NCBI GenBank assembly: GCA_049487715.1
Contig: CP150551.1
Location: forward strand, 558,001-622,000
Source: Pycnococcus provasolii
Lineage: Eukaryota > Chlorophyta > Pseudoscourfieldiophyceae > Pseudoscourfieldiales
DNA length: 64,000 bases
Direction: 5' to 3'
Below, in pieces: positions 28,689 to 36,912 of the stretch (position 1 is the stretch's first letter; each line of letters starts with the position of its first letter). Under the pieces are notes generated by a model, which did not search any database, was not told where the DNA came from, and saw only the letters and a program-made list of their open reading frames with translations. The position numbers and the translations under genes were made by a program.

Positions 28689-29672
28689 TTAGTGGATCAA
28701 ATCCATCTGAATGCGCTTAAACTTCCACCCGCCATGAGTTCCAATCCAGTTGTCCTTGCCGTCGTTAGAGTTGAGCAACGCCGAAAACTCGCTGTAGTCA
28801 AGTCCGTCGCCATCTTTGTCCCAGAGAGCGAATATGTCGTTGACCGTTCTCTCCGAGAGCGAAACGCCGATCATGAACATGGCCATCTTGAACTCGTCTT
28901 GGCAGATGCGGTGGTTTTTGTTCATGTCGAAGAAATCGAAGCTATTTAGCAGAGCCCTGAAGTTGACGCGGCCTGCCTTCTGGCTGTGCTTTCGTATCTT
29001 CAACTTCGCCATGGACATGAGCAGTTCCTGAATCACAACCTCCTTTTTGTCGTGGGTTCTCAAATCTTCCACCACCGCAACCGGGTCGACGCCCTGGTTG
29101 AGCAGCGACTGAATTTCGTCCTCGCTGAACTTCCCTGCAACTTTCGCCTCTTTCTTCAATAGTGCCTCAGCTTCCTCCTTCTTCATCTTTTCCATCTGTT
29201 CCTTGATGTTGAGCACTTCGCTTTGTTTGAACTTCGCTGGGTTGTGCTCAAGCTTGTACTTGTGCGCAGCTTCAAGTAACATGCGTTTGGTTTGTTTGTT
29301 TGGCTTCTGGAGGAACTCCGCCAAAAAAAATTCGCGATAGGATATGCGACCGTCGTTGTCGTGGTCAACTTGATTGAAGAAGGTTTTGACAAACGACCTA
29401 TCAAATCCCATATCTGCAAGTATACCCTCACACTCCACGGGGCCGAGGTAGCCCGACGCGTCGTTGTCAAGGTGGTGAAACGCTTCAAAGATTCGACGTG
29501 CGTCATCGCTGGACAGGTCGTGAAACGCGTCCACTGCTGCGTCGACTGTCAGGAAACCCTGCTCCTTCTCCAACTTCTTCTCCGCCATTTTTGTGATGTT
29601 TTCATAATCCTCGAGTGTAGTATCGTGCTGGCCGTACACGTGGCCGAGCGGCATGACGCACGAAAGTGGCAA
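28689..29672 (-). CDS. calcium-binding protein with four EF hands
   Basis: The 327-residue product has two EF-hand pairs. Pair 1 is DNDASGYLGPVE (about residue 69) and DHDNDGRISYRE (about residue 104). Pair 2 is DMNKNHRICQDE and DKDGDGLDYSE near the C-terminus. Loops 2 and 4 keep canonical Asp/Gly/Glu ligands, while loop 3 is degenerate. A basic helical linker of about 100 residues (MEKMKKEEAEALLKKEAKVAGKFSEDEIQSLL) separates the pairs, so this is not calmodulin. It has no kinase domain or membrane segment. It is probably a Ca2+ sensor in cytosol or flagellum (inference). The N-terminus (MPLSCVMPLGHVYGQHD) may start at the first or second Met. Confidence 0.85.
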   Translation of the reverse strand: MPLSCVMPLGHVYGQHDTTLEDYENITKMAEKKLEKEQGFLTVDAAVDAFHDLSSDDARRIFEAFHHLDNDASGYLGPVECEGILADMGFDRSFVKTFFNQVDHDNDGRISYREFFLAEFLQKPNKQTKRMLLEAAHKYKLEHNPAKFKQSEVLNIKEQMEKMKKEEAEALLKKEAKVAGKFSEDEIQSLLNQGVDPVAVVEDLRTHDKKEVVIQELLMSMAKLKIRKHSQKAGRVNFRALLNSFDFFDMNKNHRICQDEFKMAMFMIGVSLSERTVNDIFALWDKDGDGLDYSEFSALLNSNDGKDNWIGTHGGWKFKRIQMDLIH

Positions 29673-30029
29673 AGCGAAGGCGCACTGATGAGGGGGGTGA
29701 TGGCCCCTAATAAGGCCAAGAAGGTGGGGGAAAAAGAGGACGTTATTAGAGCTTAAAACAGGAACTCAACCAACCCAAACCGTCCTTCCAACTGTACAGT
29801 GATGAGTGATGTATTGCGAACGCGAAGACCATCCCAGACGCAAAGCAAAGGCCAAAGGCCAAAGCAGAGCTTTCAGAAAGACAAAAGTGAGTGAAGGACG
29901 TGGACAAGGGAACTGGCGCCATCAATATGATCTATGAATCCAATCCATCCATCCATCAGCCTTTGTCATCCCCCTTTTCTTTTCTTTTCACGAGGGGTTG
30001 GTTTTAGTTATAAATCTACATCTGTAAAC

Positions 30030-30240
30030 CACTCCTGACCACCTCCCTGACCACCTCCCTGACCACCTCCCTCACCACCTCCCTCACCATCACCTGTATC
30101 ACCTCCCTGCCATCACCAGTACCACCTCCCTGACCACCACCAGTACCGGGTACCACCTCCCTGACCACCACCAGTACCGGGTACCATCTCCCTGACCATC
30201 GCCAGACGCCAGTACCACCTCCCTGACCATCACCGGGTCA
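30030..30240. repeat. CCACCTCCCTGA minisatellite
   Basis: About ten imperfect copies of a 13-bp unit (CACCTCCCTGACC). The later copies acquire CACCAGTACCGGGTAC inserts, so a higher-order repeat is present. Confidence 0.85.
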
Positions 30241-30450
30241 CCACCATCACCATCACCTCCATCACCATCTCCTCGTCAGTCCCTCCCCACTGGCCCACTG
30301 GCCCACTGCATCTCGCGTTCACTGTACAGTGTCTTGCATACCAACACGTTAACGGTGAAATACAGTAGAACGACGGATTACATAGATGCATAGAACGGGA
30401 GGACCACTGGAAAGGTGTGCTTTTACGACCAACCCCACCTTGCACTCTCA

Positions 30451-30499
30451 AGGGTTAGGGTTAGGGTTAGGGTTAGGTTAGGGTTAGGGTTAGGGTTAG
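30451..30499 (+). repeat. longest interstitial telomeric block, eight TTAGGG-type units
   Basis: Eight TTAGGG units with one shortened to TTAGG. It is the most regular block in the window, in the spacer 3' of the eL13 gene. It is not a chromosome end, because unique genes lie on both sides. Confidence 0.9.
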
Positions 30500-30765
30500 C
30501 AAGATCCGAAGTCATGGACATGTACAGTATGTGGGTGGCGACGATGGCCACGACAACGACGACACGAAGCGCAAGCGGAGGGGCGGAACTCTCACCACGC
30601 CAACCAAGAGCACCCTGTCATAGAAATCACCACCAATGCCAACTACAAATGCGGCGGGCGGTGAACGTGAATAATGCGTATGGACGGACGACCGGTGGAC
30701 GAAGTCAAACCCCAACCCATCAATGAGTGAGCAGACACAGGCCTTGGCATCATGTTTACAGTCGT

Positions 30766-31419
30766 CTACTTGGCTGCCTTGGCTTTCTCCTCCGCCTCGC
30801 GCGCCTCGTCCTCCGCGCGCTTCTTGCGCGCACCAACCTGTCGCACGTTCATGCGCTCCATGCGCAGCTTCTGGTATGCGTTGAACGCCTTCTGCTCCGC
30901 CGTGATGGTGGTCGTCTCCACAGCCTTCATCGCCTCCGGCGCGTGCGTGCGGATCTTCATCAGATCGCCCTTGAGCTGGTCCGCAGTCGCCGTCACCTCC
31001 GGCGCGCTGTCGCCCTTGCGAGGCTTGCTCTGGCGACGCGGGAAGAGCACCAACTTCGCCATGTACTCCTTGAGCCGCGCGGCGTTTTGCTGCAGCAGCT
31101 CGAGCGAGCGGTTTTTGCGACGGTGGTCGACGGCAATGCCAATCGTGCGTGCAATCGCAGGCGCAACGCCAGCCTCCTTAAGCTCCTCCTTCGTGAACCC
31201 ACGCCCCGACTTAATCTTCATGTTGTAGCGGCGCGTCTGGCCGTGCGCCATGGGGCGCAGAAGACCGCTCACCGGGCGAGGGAACACCTGCGCAGCCTTG
31301 CGGTTACGCGCCTGGCGACGGCGCACCTTGCGTCCTGGCTGGTCGAACCACGTGACGATGTACCTCTGCCAGTCCTTCTTGTTTCCATAGCGTGGGATCA
31401 CGTTGTTTCCCTTCACCAT
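30766..31419 (-). CDS. RPL13: 60S ribosomal protein eL13
   Basis: The start at 31419 (MVKGNNVIPRYGNKKDWQRY) matches the family N-terminus; frame upstream to 31671 is promoter. The 217-residue product keeps the eL13 landmarks: WFDQPGRKVRRRQAR, FPRPVSGLLRPMAHGQT, YNMKIKSGRGFTKEELKEAG, and TIGIAVDHRRKNRSLE. It ends in a Lys/Ala/Glu-rich helix. The length is normal for the family. No intron is needed. It is transcribed divergently from uS9, with 273 bp between the two start codons. Confidence 0.95.
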   Translation of the reverse strand: MVKGNNVIPRYGNKKDWQRYIVTWFDQPGRKVRRRQARNRKAAQVFPRPVSGLLRPMAHGQTRRYNMKIKSGRGFTKEELKEAGVAPAIARTIGIAVDHRRKNRSLELLQQNAARLKEYMAKLVLFPRRQSKPRKGDSAPEVTATADQLKGDLMKIRTHAPEAMKAVETTTITAEQKAFNAYQKLRMERMNVRQVGARKKRAEDEAREAEEKAKAAK

Positions 31420-31692
31420 CTTGCTGTATTTTTTATGTTTAGGTAAATAGGAGCAGCGTATTCGGGCTGCTGGGGCGGGGGGAGGACGACGGCGGCGGCC
31501 CTGAAAACCCAAGCAGCAGGTTCTGGGGATACCTCTTTTCAAAGCATTCCCGTGGATTTGGAGACCGAATGCCTTGGGGAGATGCTCGAAGGGGATACCT
31601 CTTGGAGCCCTCTTATAGTGCCTGGCGCCGCCGTCCTCCTGCCTGGCTTTTTTGGCACGACAGTTTTGCATTGATTTTTAGAAACTTTGGCC
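31420..31692. promoter_or_regulatory. shared divergent promoter of eL13 and uS9
   Basis: This 273-bp spacer separates the two ribosomal-protein ATGs. It contains an exact 13-bp direct repeat GGGGATACCTCTT at 31525-31537 and 31591-31603, 66 bp apart. That repeat is a good candidate for a co-regulatory site. No gene was seen. Confidence 0.6.
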
Positions 31693-32547
31693 ATGGAGAG
31701 CGTGCAGTGCTTCGGTCGTAAAAAGACCTCCGTCGCGGTATGTACTATGTAGTGCTCCTTCCTCTTTCCTTTGTTTTTGTTGTGTTGTTGCGTTCTACTC
31801 TCTCTCTCTGTGTCTTTGTGTGTCTTGTTGTCGGTGTGTTTGTTGATGGGTTTGCGCTTGTTTTGTGTGGTTGTCTTCGGAAGGCGTGTCTTGTTGTCGT
31901 CGGCGTGATGATGACGGAATATAGGACGACCTCGCGTCAGAGCTCTTTGCATCTGCTCGTGTTGACGTTGTTGTCAACACACGACGCGACGCGACGCGAC
32001 GCGAAAAAGACGGCGGCAGACAAGCGTTGCGCTGACACAGACGACGATGACACAGAGAGGAGCGCGCTCGCGCTCGCGTGATCCGACATATCATCATCGG
32101 AAACTCACACCTTACTGACGTTCTTCTCCTCTCCCAAACCCCCTCAATATCCTAACAAAATCTACACAGGTTGCGTTCGCCAAGCGTGGACGGGGTCTTC
32201 TCAAGCTGAACGGTGTTCCGCTTGAGCTCATCCAGCCTGAGATTCTCCGCCATAAGGTGTTCGAGCCGGTGCTGCTTTTGGGAAAGGAGCGCTTCGCGGG
32301 ACTGGACATTCGCATCCGCGTCAACGGTGGTGGACACGTGAGCCGCGCGTACGCCATTCGCCAGGCAGTGGCGAAGGCGGTGGTGGCCTTCTACCAGAAG
32401 TTTGTGGATGAGCAGGCGAAAAACGAGATCAAGGATCTCTTGATCGCATACGACCGTACGCTCCTCGTCGCGGACCCGCGCCGCAAGGAGAGCAAGAAGT
32501 TCGGTGGACGCGGTGCTCGTGCGCGATTCCAGAAGTCGTACCGCTAA
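31693..32547 (+). CDS. RPS16: 40S ribosomal protein uS9 (RPS16), two exons
   Basis: Exon 1 is 31693-31737 ([15 protein letters not shown]). Exon 2 is 32170-32547, after a 432-bp intron with donor GTATGT and acceptor ACACAG. The 140-residue product matches uS9 throughout: [43 protein letters not shown], the [18 protein letters not shown] block, and the conserved C-terminal RARFQKSYR that reaches the ribosomal P-site. The intron splits the conserved N-terminal TSVAV segment. It is transcribed divergently from eL13. Confidence 0.96.
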
Positions 32548-32678
32548 AATCGTGTAATACCGTGCTTTTGGTGTGGATAAAAACATATTGGGTTGTGTAC
32601 TCAAGCCGTTCGTCCGTTGTTGGTTTTTTGTCAATTTTTTTTACATGGCGTACGCAAAGAATCACACACATACTTACT

Positions 32679-33689
32679 TTACTTCTCGTCCGTCGCCAAC
32701 TTACCATTCGACCCCGAGGGCACGGCACCTTCGGGCTTCAGGTAATAGATCTGCAAACTCGCGCTCGCAATGACGATGCCCAAGAAGAGTTGAGGTGTGG
32801 GCGATAGCCCGAAGAATGCCACGGACGCCAGCATCGTCACGAGCATGGCCATAGACGTTGCGTACACCTTAACGATCGAGTCGGCAAACTTCATAATCCA
32901 GCTCACGAGCAAACCTGTGAAGGCGAGATTCGAAACGACAAGCCATGTGGTGAGCGAGTATCCGTGAAGCATGTCAAACAGCCAATGGAGAGGCTGCCCA
33001 TCCTCGGAAAGGCGTGGCGTGGTTTCCGTGACGCCGTCGTATGCGAGGCGCATCAGGTTGAACACTGTGCCAAATGCATACAGCTGGCAGTTTTGCCAGT
33101 ACAGGTCGTCGGAGTTGCGCTTCATCACGAACTCCGTGTACGCGGCGGCAAAGCCACTCAAAAACGCGCTGACGATGCCCCAGAAGTACCCGAGCGCGGG
33201 TGCGCTGAGCGAGCTCCCTCCGTTTGCGGCACAGCCGCTGAGCTGGCTGGTAGCGGCGCCGGCGGTCAGCAGCCCAAGTGCAATCCACTGCAGAGGAGTT
33301 AGCTTGCGTCCCAGCAACACACGCAGAAGCACGCCGGTGGTTAAGATCTTGAGGTTGCCAAGGATCTGGTACGTGCTCGGGTCCACGTAGCTCAAGAACA
33401 CGAACTGCACGTTGTTGTGGACGAGGTAGATGATGCTGGGCACAGGGAACATCGCGACGCTCTTGACGTCGAGCGTGATGCGCGCCGTCGCTCGCCTCTG
33501 CCAGAGCAGCGCGGCGCTAACGACGAGCTTGAGCGTTTCTGCAAGCAGCGGCACGGTTGCAAAGTTGTACGCGTACTTGCCGTCGTGCGTCTTAGACGCC
33601 GTCGTGAGCAGTCCCTGCGACGACGTCGCGACTGTCAAGATCGCCGCGACAAGGAGCGTTTGCACGCCCGACGGCTTTGCTACAGGCAT
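32679..33689 (-). CDS. nucleotide-sugar transporter (UDP-galactose/CMP-sialic acid transporter type)
   Basis: The start at 33689 (MPVAKPSGVQTLLVAAIL) gives 336 residues with about ten hydrophobic helices. Family marks include LAETLKLVVSA, SIIYLVHNNVQFVFLSYVDPSTYQILGNLKILTTG, and the late block WLVVSNLAFTGLLVSWIMKFADSIVKVYATSMAMLVT. These fit SLC35A-type Golgi antiporters, which exchange a nucleotide sugar for UMP or CMP. Which sugar is carried cannot be read from sequence. The short polar C-terminus is cytosolic. A TATATATATA tract lies about 10-20 bp upstream of the ATG. Together with the GT29 and PC-esterase genes it points to Golgi glycan work. Confidence 0.9.
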   Translation of the reverse strand: MPVAKPSGVQTLLVAAILTVATSSQGLLTTASKTHDGKYAYNFATVPLLAETLKLVVSAALLWQRRATARITLDVKSVAMFPVPSIIYLVHNNVQFVFLSYVDPSTYQILGNLKILTTGVLLRVLLGRKLTPLQWIALGLLTAGAATSQLSGCAANGGSSLSAPALGYFWGIVSAFLSGFAAAYTEFVMKRNSDDLYWQNCQLYAFGTVFNLMRLAYDGVTETTPRLSEDGQPLHWLFDMLHGYSLTTWLVVSNLAFTGLLVSWIMKFADSIVKVYATSMAMLVTMLASVAFFGLSPTPQLFLGIVIASASLQIYYLKPEGAVPSGSNGKLATDEK

Positions 33690-34634
33690 GGTGTACTGTA
33701 TATATATAACTGCCTTAAGCAAGTACTTACCAACAAGAAACAGTACAGTAAGGCTTTAAAATAAGGTGCTCTAGAAACACACAGTGGATACCTTTACAGA
33801 TACAAAGGCCGGATGGGAAGCTGGAAGCTCTCTGGAGGAAGAGAAGAAGAAGAATACAACAAGAATTAAAATGGCCGCCGATCGACCGACGAGGATGAGG
33901 ATGAGGATGAGGATGGAGCGAGCCTTGATGAGGATGGAACTGGAGCGAGCGTGCAAGGTAAGAAAGCCAGCAGTGGTTCTTTCTGAAACCTACTGGTACC
34001 CGTACTTACCGTACTCATTTTATACATAAGGACCAATAAAGGTTCCCTAAAGTGACCTTATCGTACGACTTATTTCACGACTTACCTACCTATGACAGAT
34101 AGCACAGATGAGACCACCTGAGACTTCTACCTGACAGTCCCCTCGGGCTACCATACATATACGGTCGTCTAAATGAGTGCACGCTACAGGTCGGCGGATA
34201 GATACATGTCTGGTCGACGCTACAGGTCGGCAAACTTTGCTAAAGGTCTCTGGTCGACGCTACAGGTCGAGAAATGGGAGTAAATAAATGTAGCGTGCAC
34301 TCATTTACACGACCGTATATGGTAGCCCGAGGGGACTGCCTGAGACGAAGATCAACCTTTTTTATGCCGTGCGGACGTCGTGTTATCGTGAAAACGACAG
34401 GTAAGTTAAGGTGACAGGTGTGGAATGTGCATGGGACGAGACACCTTGTTCCCGACGACACGCATGCATGGTTCCCCTCCTCCCCTGATGGTACTGATGG
34501 TATGCACAATGCAGTATGACAGTATGTGATGTCACACCATCCCATCCCATCCCTTGATGTATTTATTTATGTAAGGGGGTTTGTTGTGGTTTTAAGGCTT
34601 CATCTTATTGTCAGTCGTCGTCCCGTACATACGC
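33690..34634. other. intergenic region hosting a MITE
   Basis: No gene was seen. The left part contains a GAGGAT-rich simple sequence (about 33890-33920). The right part contains the inverted-repeat element at 34135-34338. The globin and transporter genes are both on the minus strand and do not share this as a divergent promoter. Confidence 0.4.
34135..34338. mobile_element. 204-bp MITE with about 50-bp terminal inverted repeats and 5-bp target duplication
   Basis: The left arm 34135-34188 and right arm 34289-34338 are inverted copies, identical except for a 4-nt indel and about one base. The arms begin CAGTCCCCTCGGGCTACCAT. The pentad CCTGA flanks both ends (34130-34134 and 34339-34343), which looks like a target duplication. 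The 100-bp core carries three direct copies of CGCTACAGGTCG. It contains no frame. The superfamily is uncertain, since 5-bp duplications are uncommon. Confidence 0.8.
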
Positions 34635-35330
34635 TTAATGAAACGGCCCGTACGCGTTGACGCGCGATCCCAAGAAACGACCGATCTGATGCTGAAGCTC
34701 AGCAGAAGCGCCGCACTCCTCACACGCAATCAGCACGTGGCCGAGCCAAGCGTCACGCTGAGCCTCGCTGAAGCGCGGGGCACCAGTACCCGAGTTGGGA
34801 CGCAAAGGACAGCGCTTGGCGCGCGCGTGCGCCCGCCCGACGTTGCGGAACGAGCTTCCCCGCCCGAGCGACGCGTACTCGCGCGTACCGTACCATAGGT
34901 CCATCAGCGTCGCCGCTAAACGGGTGCCATGCTCGAGCGCGCTCGCATTGGAGTCGGCGTGACGCGTGTCGAACAGCACCGCCATGCGCGGGTCGGCGAA
35001 CATGCGCGCATAGTGCGTTGCAAAGAGGACTGCAAGTCCATCCGCAGCACGCCCCTCGCCAGCTCCCATGTCTTTCTCCAGCAAGGCACGGCTTGGCCCG
35101 CGAGGCCCCCAAGGCACGCCCACCGCCAACCGTCCGAGCCGGCGTGCGAAGCGCACACGCGGGCACTCCTTGAGGAGTTCGGCGCCGCGCGCACGTGCCC
35201 GCTCTCCCTCCGCCGCCGCCGCCGGCGCACCAACAGGGCCGCCGACAGGTCGGCCAGGTCGGGCCTCCGCCGCCCTGGCTGCTTGTGCCCGTAGAGCCGT
35301 TGTGCCCAGCCGCTTCGGCTCGCTCGCCAT
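34635..35330 (-). CDS. globin-like protein (truncated-haemoglobin type)
   Basis: The ATG at 35330 (MASEPKRLGTTALRAQ) is chosen; the frame upstream is antisense to the next gene. The 231-residue product has a basic Ala/Arg/Pro-rich N-terminus of about 85 residues, then a helical globin core. Helix B-like LAVLFATHYARMFADPRMAVLFD comes first. Helix E-like EHGTRLAATLMDLWYGT follows, then FRNVGRAHARAKRCP with a candidate proximal His, then RFSEAQRDAWLGHVLIACEECG, and YGPF at the end. This pattern fits algal group-2-like truncated haemoglobins. The N-terminus could be an organelle leader. The haem ligand assignment is inference. The gene is divergent from the phosphatase gene, 94 bp away. Confidence 0.62.
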   Translation of the reverse strand: MASEPKRLGTTALRAQAARAAEARPGRPVGGPVGAPAAAAEGERARARGAELLKECPRVRFARRLGRLAVGVPWGPRGPSRALLEKDMGAGEGRAADGLAVLFATHYARMFADPRMAVLFDTRHADSNASALEHGTRLAATLMDLWYGTREYASLGRGSSFRNVGRAHARAKRCPLRPNSGTGAPRFSEAQRDAWLGHVLIACEECGASAELQHQIGRFLGSRVNAYGPFH

Positions 35331-35424
35331 TAATGGTCCAGATTGGTGAAGCTGCTTGACAAGGCTGACCAATCTATCGGGTCCTATTATGCTCACGTGG
35401 CACAGAAATTGTGACGTAACGTGA

Positions 35425-36801
35425 ATGCGATGTGATGTGATGTCAACCTCCTCGCATGATGGAGATGGTCTTTTGCATCTCTCGTCTTTTGCGCCTGTCC
35501 ACTTGGAAAGAATACAACTCGCTGGACTCAGAGATTCTGATCCGTCGCGATCCATGCCGGCTCCGAACGAAAGCTCCGCGGAAAGTGGCGGTGGTGCGTC
35601 GCCCTCACTCATGGCGATGTCACACCTCGCGTCGCACCCGTACTTTCAACCAGCCAGCGAAGCTTGTCCGCGCATCGACGCGTGGGAACTCCTTCTCGTC
35701 CGACAGTCACAAACACGACTCGCGAAACTTGACGGGTTTCTGGAACAATACACGGACGCAGTCAACCCGAGCTATCTCGTCGTACTGGTAATACCCGTGC
35801 TGTTCGCGGTACACGCGATCGGCGCGATGCGAAAGCCAAAACCTACGCACAATGCAGTGTCGCACACCGCCTTGTGCTACCAGTGCCTTGCACCCCTTCT
35901 CATAACGCTCACGGCGGACTGGCTCAACGCGAGCGTCAAGCTGCCCCTGCAAGGTGACCGGCCGTTCTGGTGCGCGACAGACGTCAGGCAGTTTCGCATG
36001 ACGTGCGAAAGCAGCTTTGGCATGCCGAGCGGACACTGCATGGTGTTTACGGCGTTCCTGTTCGACGCCGTCAGCGGGACGATGTGCCTCGTACCTCTGC
36101 GGTGGCGAAGGGGAACGCGAAGCCTCACGCTCCTCCAGGTGGCAGCCGCGGTAGCGATCGTGATCACCGCCGTGTCGAGAGTGCACACCGGGAGTCACTT
36201 TCCATCGCAAACCATCTACGGCACGCTGTGTGGCGTGCTGCTTGCGTGGGTTCTGCGCACGTTCACGACAGATCCCATGAAAGACATGTCAAAGATGCGG
36301 CCAAGTGTCGTGCTGTGCGGTGCTCTCGTTGTCGCGGTCATAGCCGCCGTCGCACCGGTGATGGCGATTGCCTCAATGGAGGAGCGCGGGCTCGACACGC
36401 TGCGTTCTATTCAGCTCGCCACAACGGCATGCAACGACGCGTCGCAGATGCACCGCACCACGCCGCCCGTGGTATCTCTCTGCCGCGCCGCGGCCACCGC
36501 CATCGGCGCGCTCGTCGGGGCTACCATGGTCGCTAAGGTGGTTCCCGCGACACTTCCGGCAGCCATCGCGACACCGAGGAAGGGAACTGCTCTGATTGGC
36601 GCTCTCGTGGCAGTTGCGGCGTACGCTATTTTTCAATCGCCAATCGCGAGTGCAGGAGGTGCCCCCGGCTGGCGTGGAGGTGTGGAAGCGGCGTCGCGCG
36701 CTTTCGCCACGCACGTTCTGGCCTTTGGAGTTGCGCCGACACTGGCTAGCATAGCCGTGCACGGTGGGATTACCAACCGAGTTGCTCTCAAGTGCAGGTA
36801 A
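35425..36801 (+). CDS. glucose-6-phosphatase-like PAP2 membrane phosphatase
   Basis: The PAP2 acid-phosphatase signature is present in order: LQGDRPFWCATD (KxxxxxxRP-like motif 1), CESSFGMPSGHCMVF (PSGH motif 2) and SRVHTGSHFPSQTIYG (SRxxxxxHxxxD-like motif 3, with Q in place of D as in glucose-6-phosphatase). About nine hydrophobic helices surround these. That layout matches the ER enzyme that hydrolyses glucose-6-phosphate better than small lipid phosphatases, but the substrate is inference. The first ATG is at 35425; ATGs at 35554 (MPAPNESS) and a little later are equally plausible, since the first 60 residues are not conserved-looking. No ER-retrieval signal is seen at the C-terminus. Confidence 0.78.
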   Translation: MRCDVMSTSSHDGDGLLHLSSFAPVHLERIQLAGLRDSDPSRSMPAPNESSAESGGGASPSLMAMSHLASHPYFQPASEACPRIDAWELLLVRQSQTRLAKLDGFLEQYTDAVNPSYLVVLVIPVLFAVHAIGAMRKPKPTHNAVSHTALCYQCLAPLLITLTADWLNASVKLPLQGDRPFWCATDVRQFRMTCESSFGMPSGHCMVFTAFLFDAVSGTMCLVPLRWRRGTRSLTLLQVAAAVAIVITAVSRVHTGSHFPSQTIYGTLCGVLLAWVLRTFTTDPMKDMSKMRPSVVLCGALVVAVIAAVAPVMAIASMEERGLDTLRSIQLATTACNDASQMHRTTPPVVSLCRAAATAIGALVGATMVAKVVPATLPAAIATPRKGTALIGALVAVAAYAIFQSPIASAGGAPGWRGGVEAASRAFATHVLAFGVAPTLASIAVHGGITNRVALKCR

Positions 36802-36912
36802 ACAAAAAAAGAGAAATCTTTCATAAAAACCAAGTAAAAACAATAAAAAAGGTAAGATACAATGTGACACACATCAAAAGACTTGTAAAGACAATAACAA
36901 TGCAATATGCGT

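Larger units (their letters stand above)
29673..30765. other. repeat-rich intergenic region, no gene
   Basis: Contains a CCACCTCCCTGA-type tandem array at about 30030-30240 with variants ending in AGTACCGGGTA. It also contains a telomere-like block at 30451-30499. The frame on the plus strand from 30415 reads through the TTAGGG block and is not coding. Confidence 0.5.

Noticed and set aside
30451-30499. TTAGGG block as a true telomere or contig end
   Set aside because: Unique genes continue on both sides and the block is short and slightly degenerate.
31420-31671. N-terminal extension of eL13 up to 31671
   Set aside because: The family N-terminus begins exactly at the ATG at 31419, and the extension lies in the divergent promoter.
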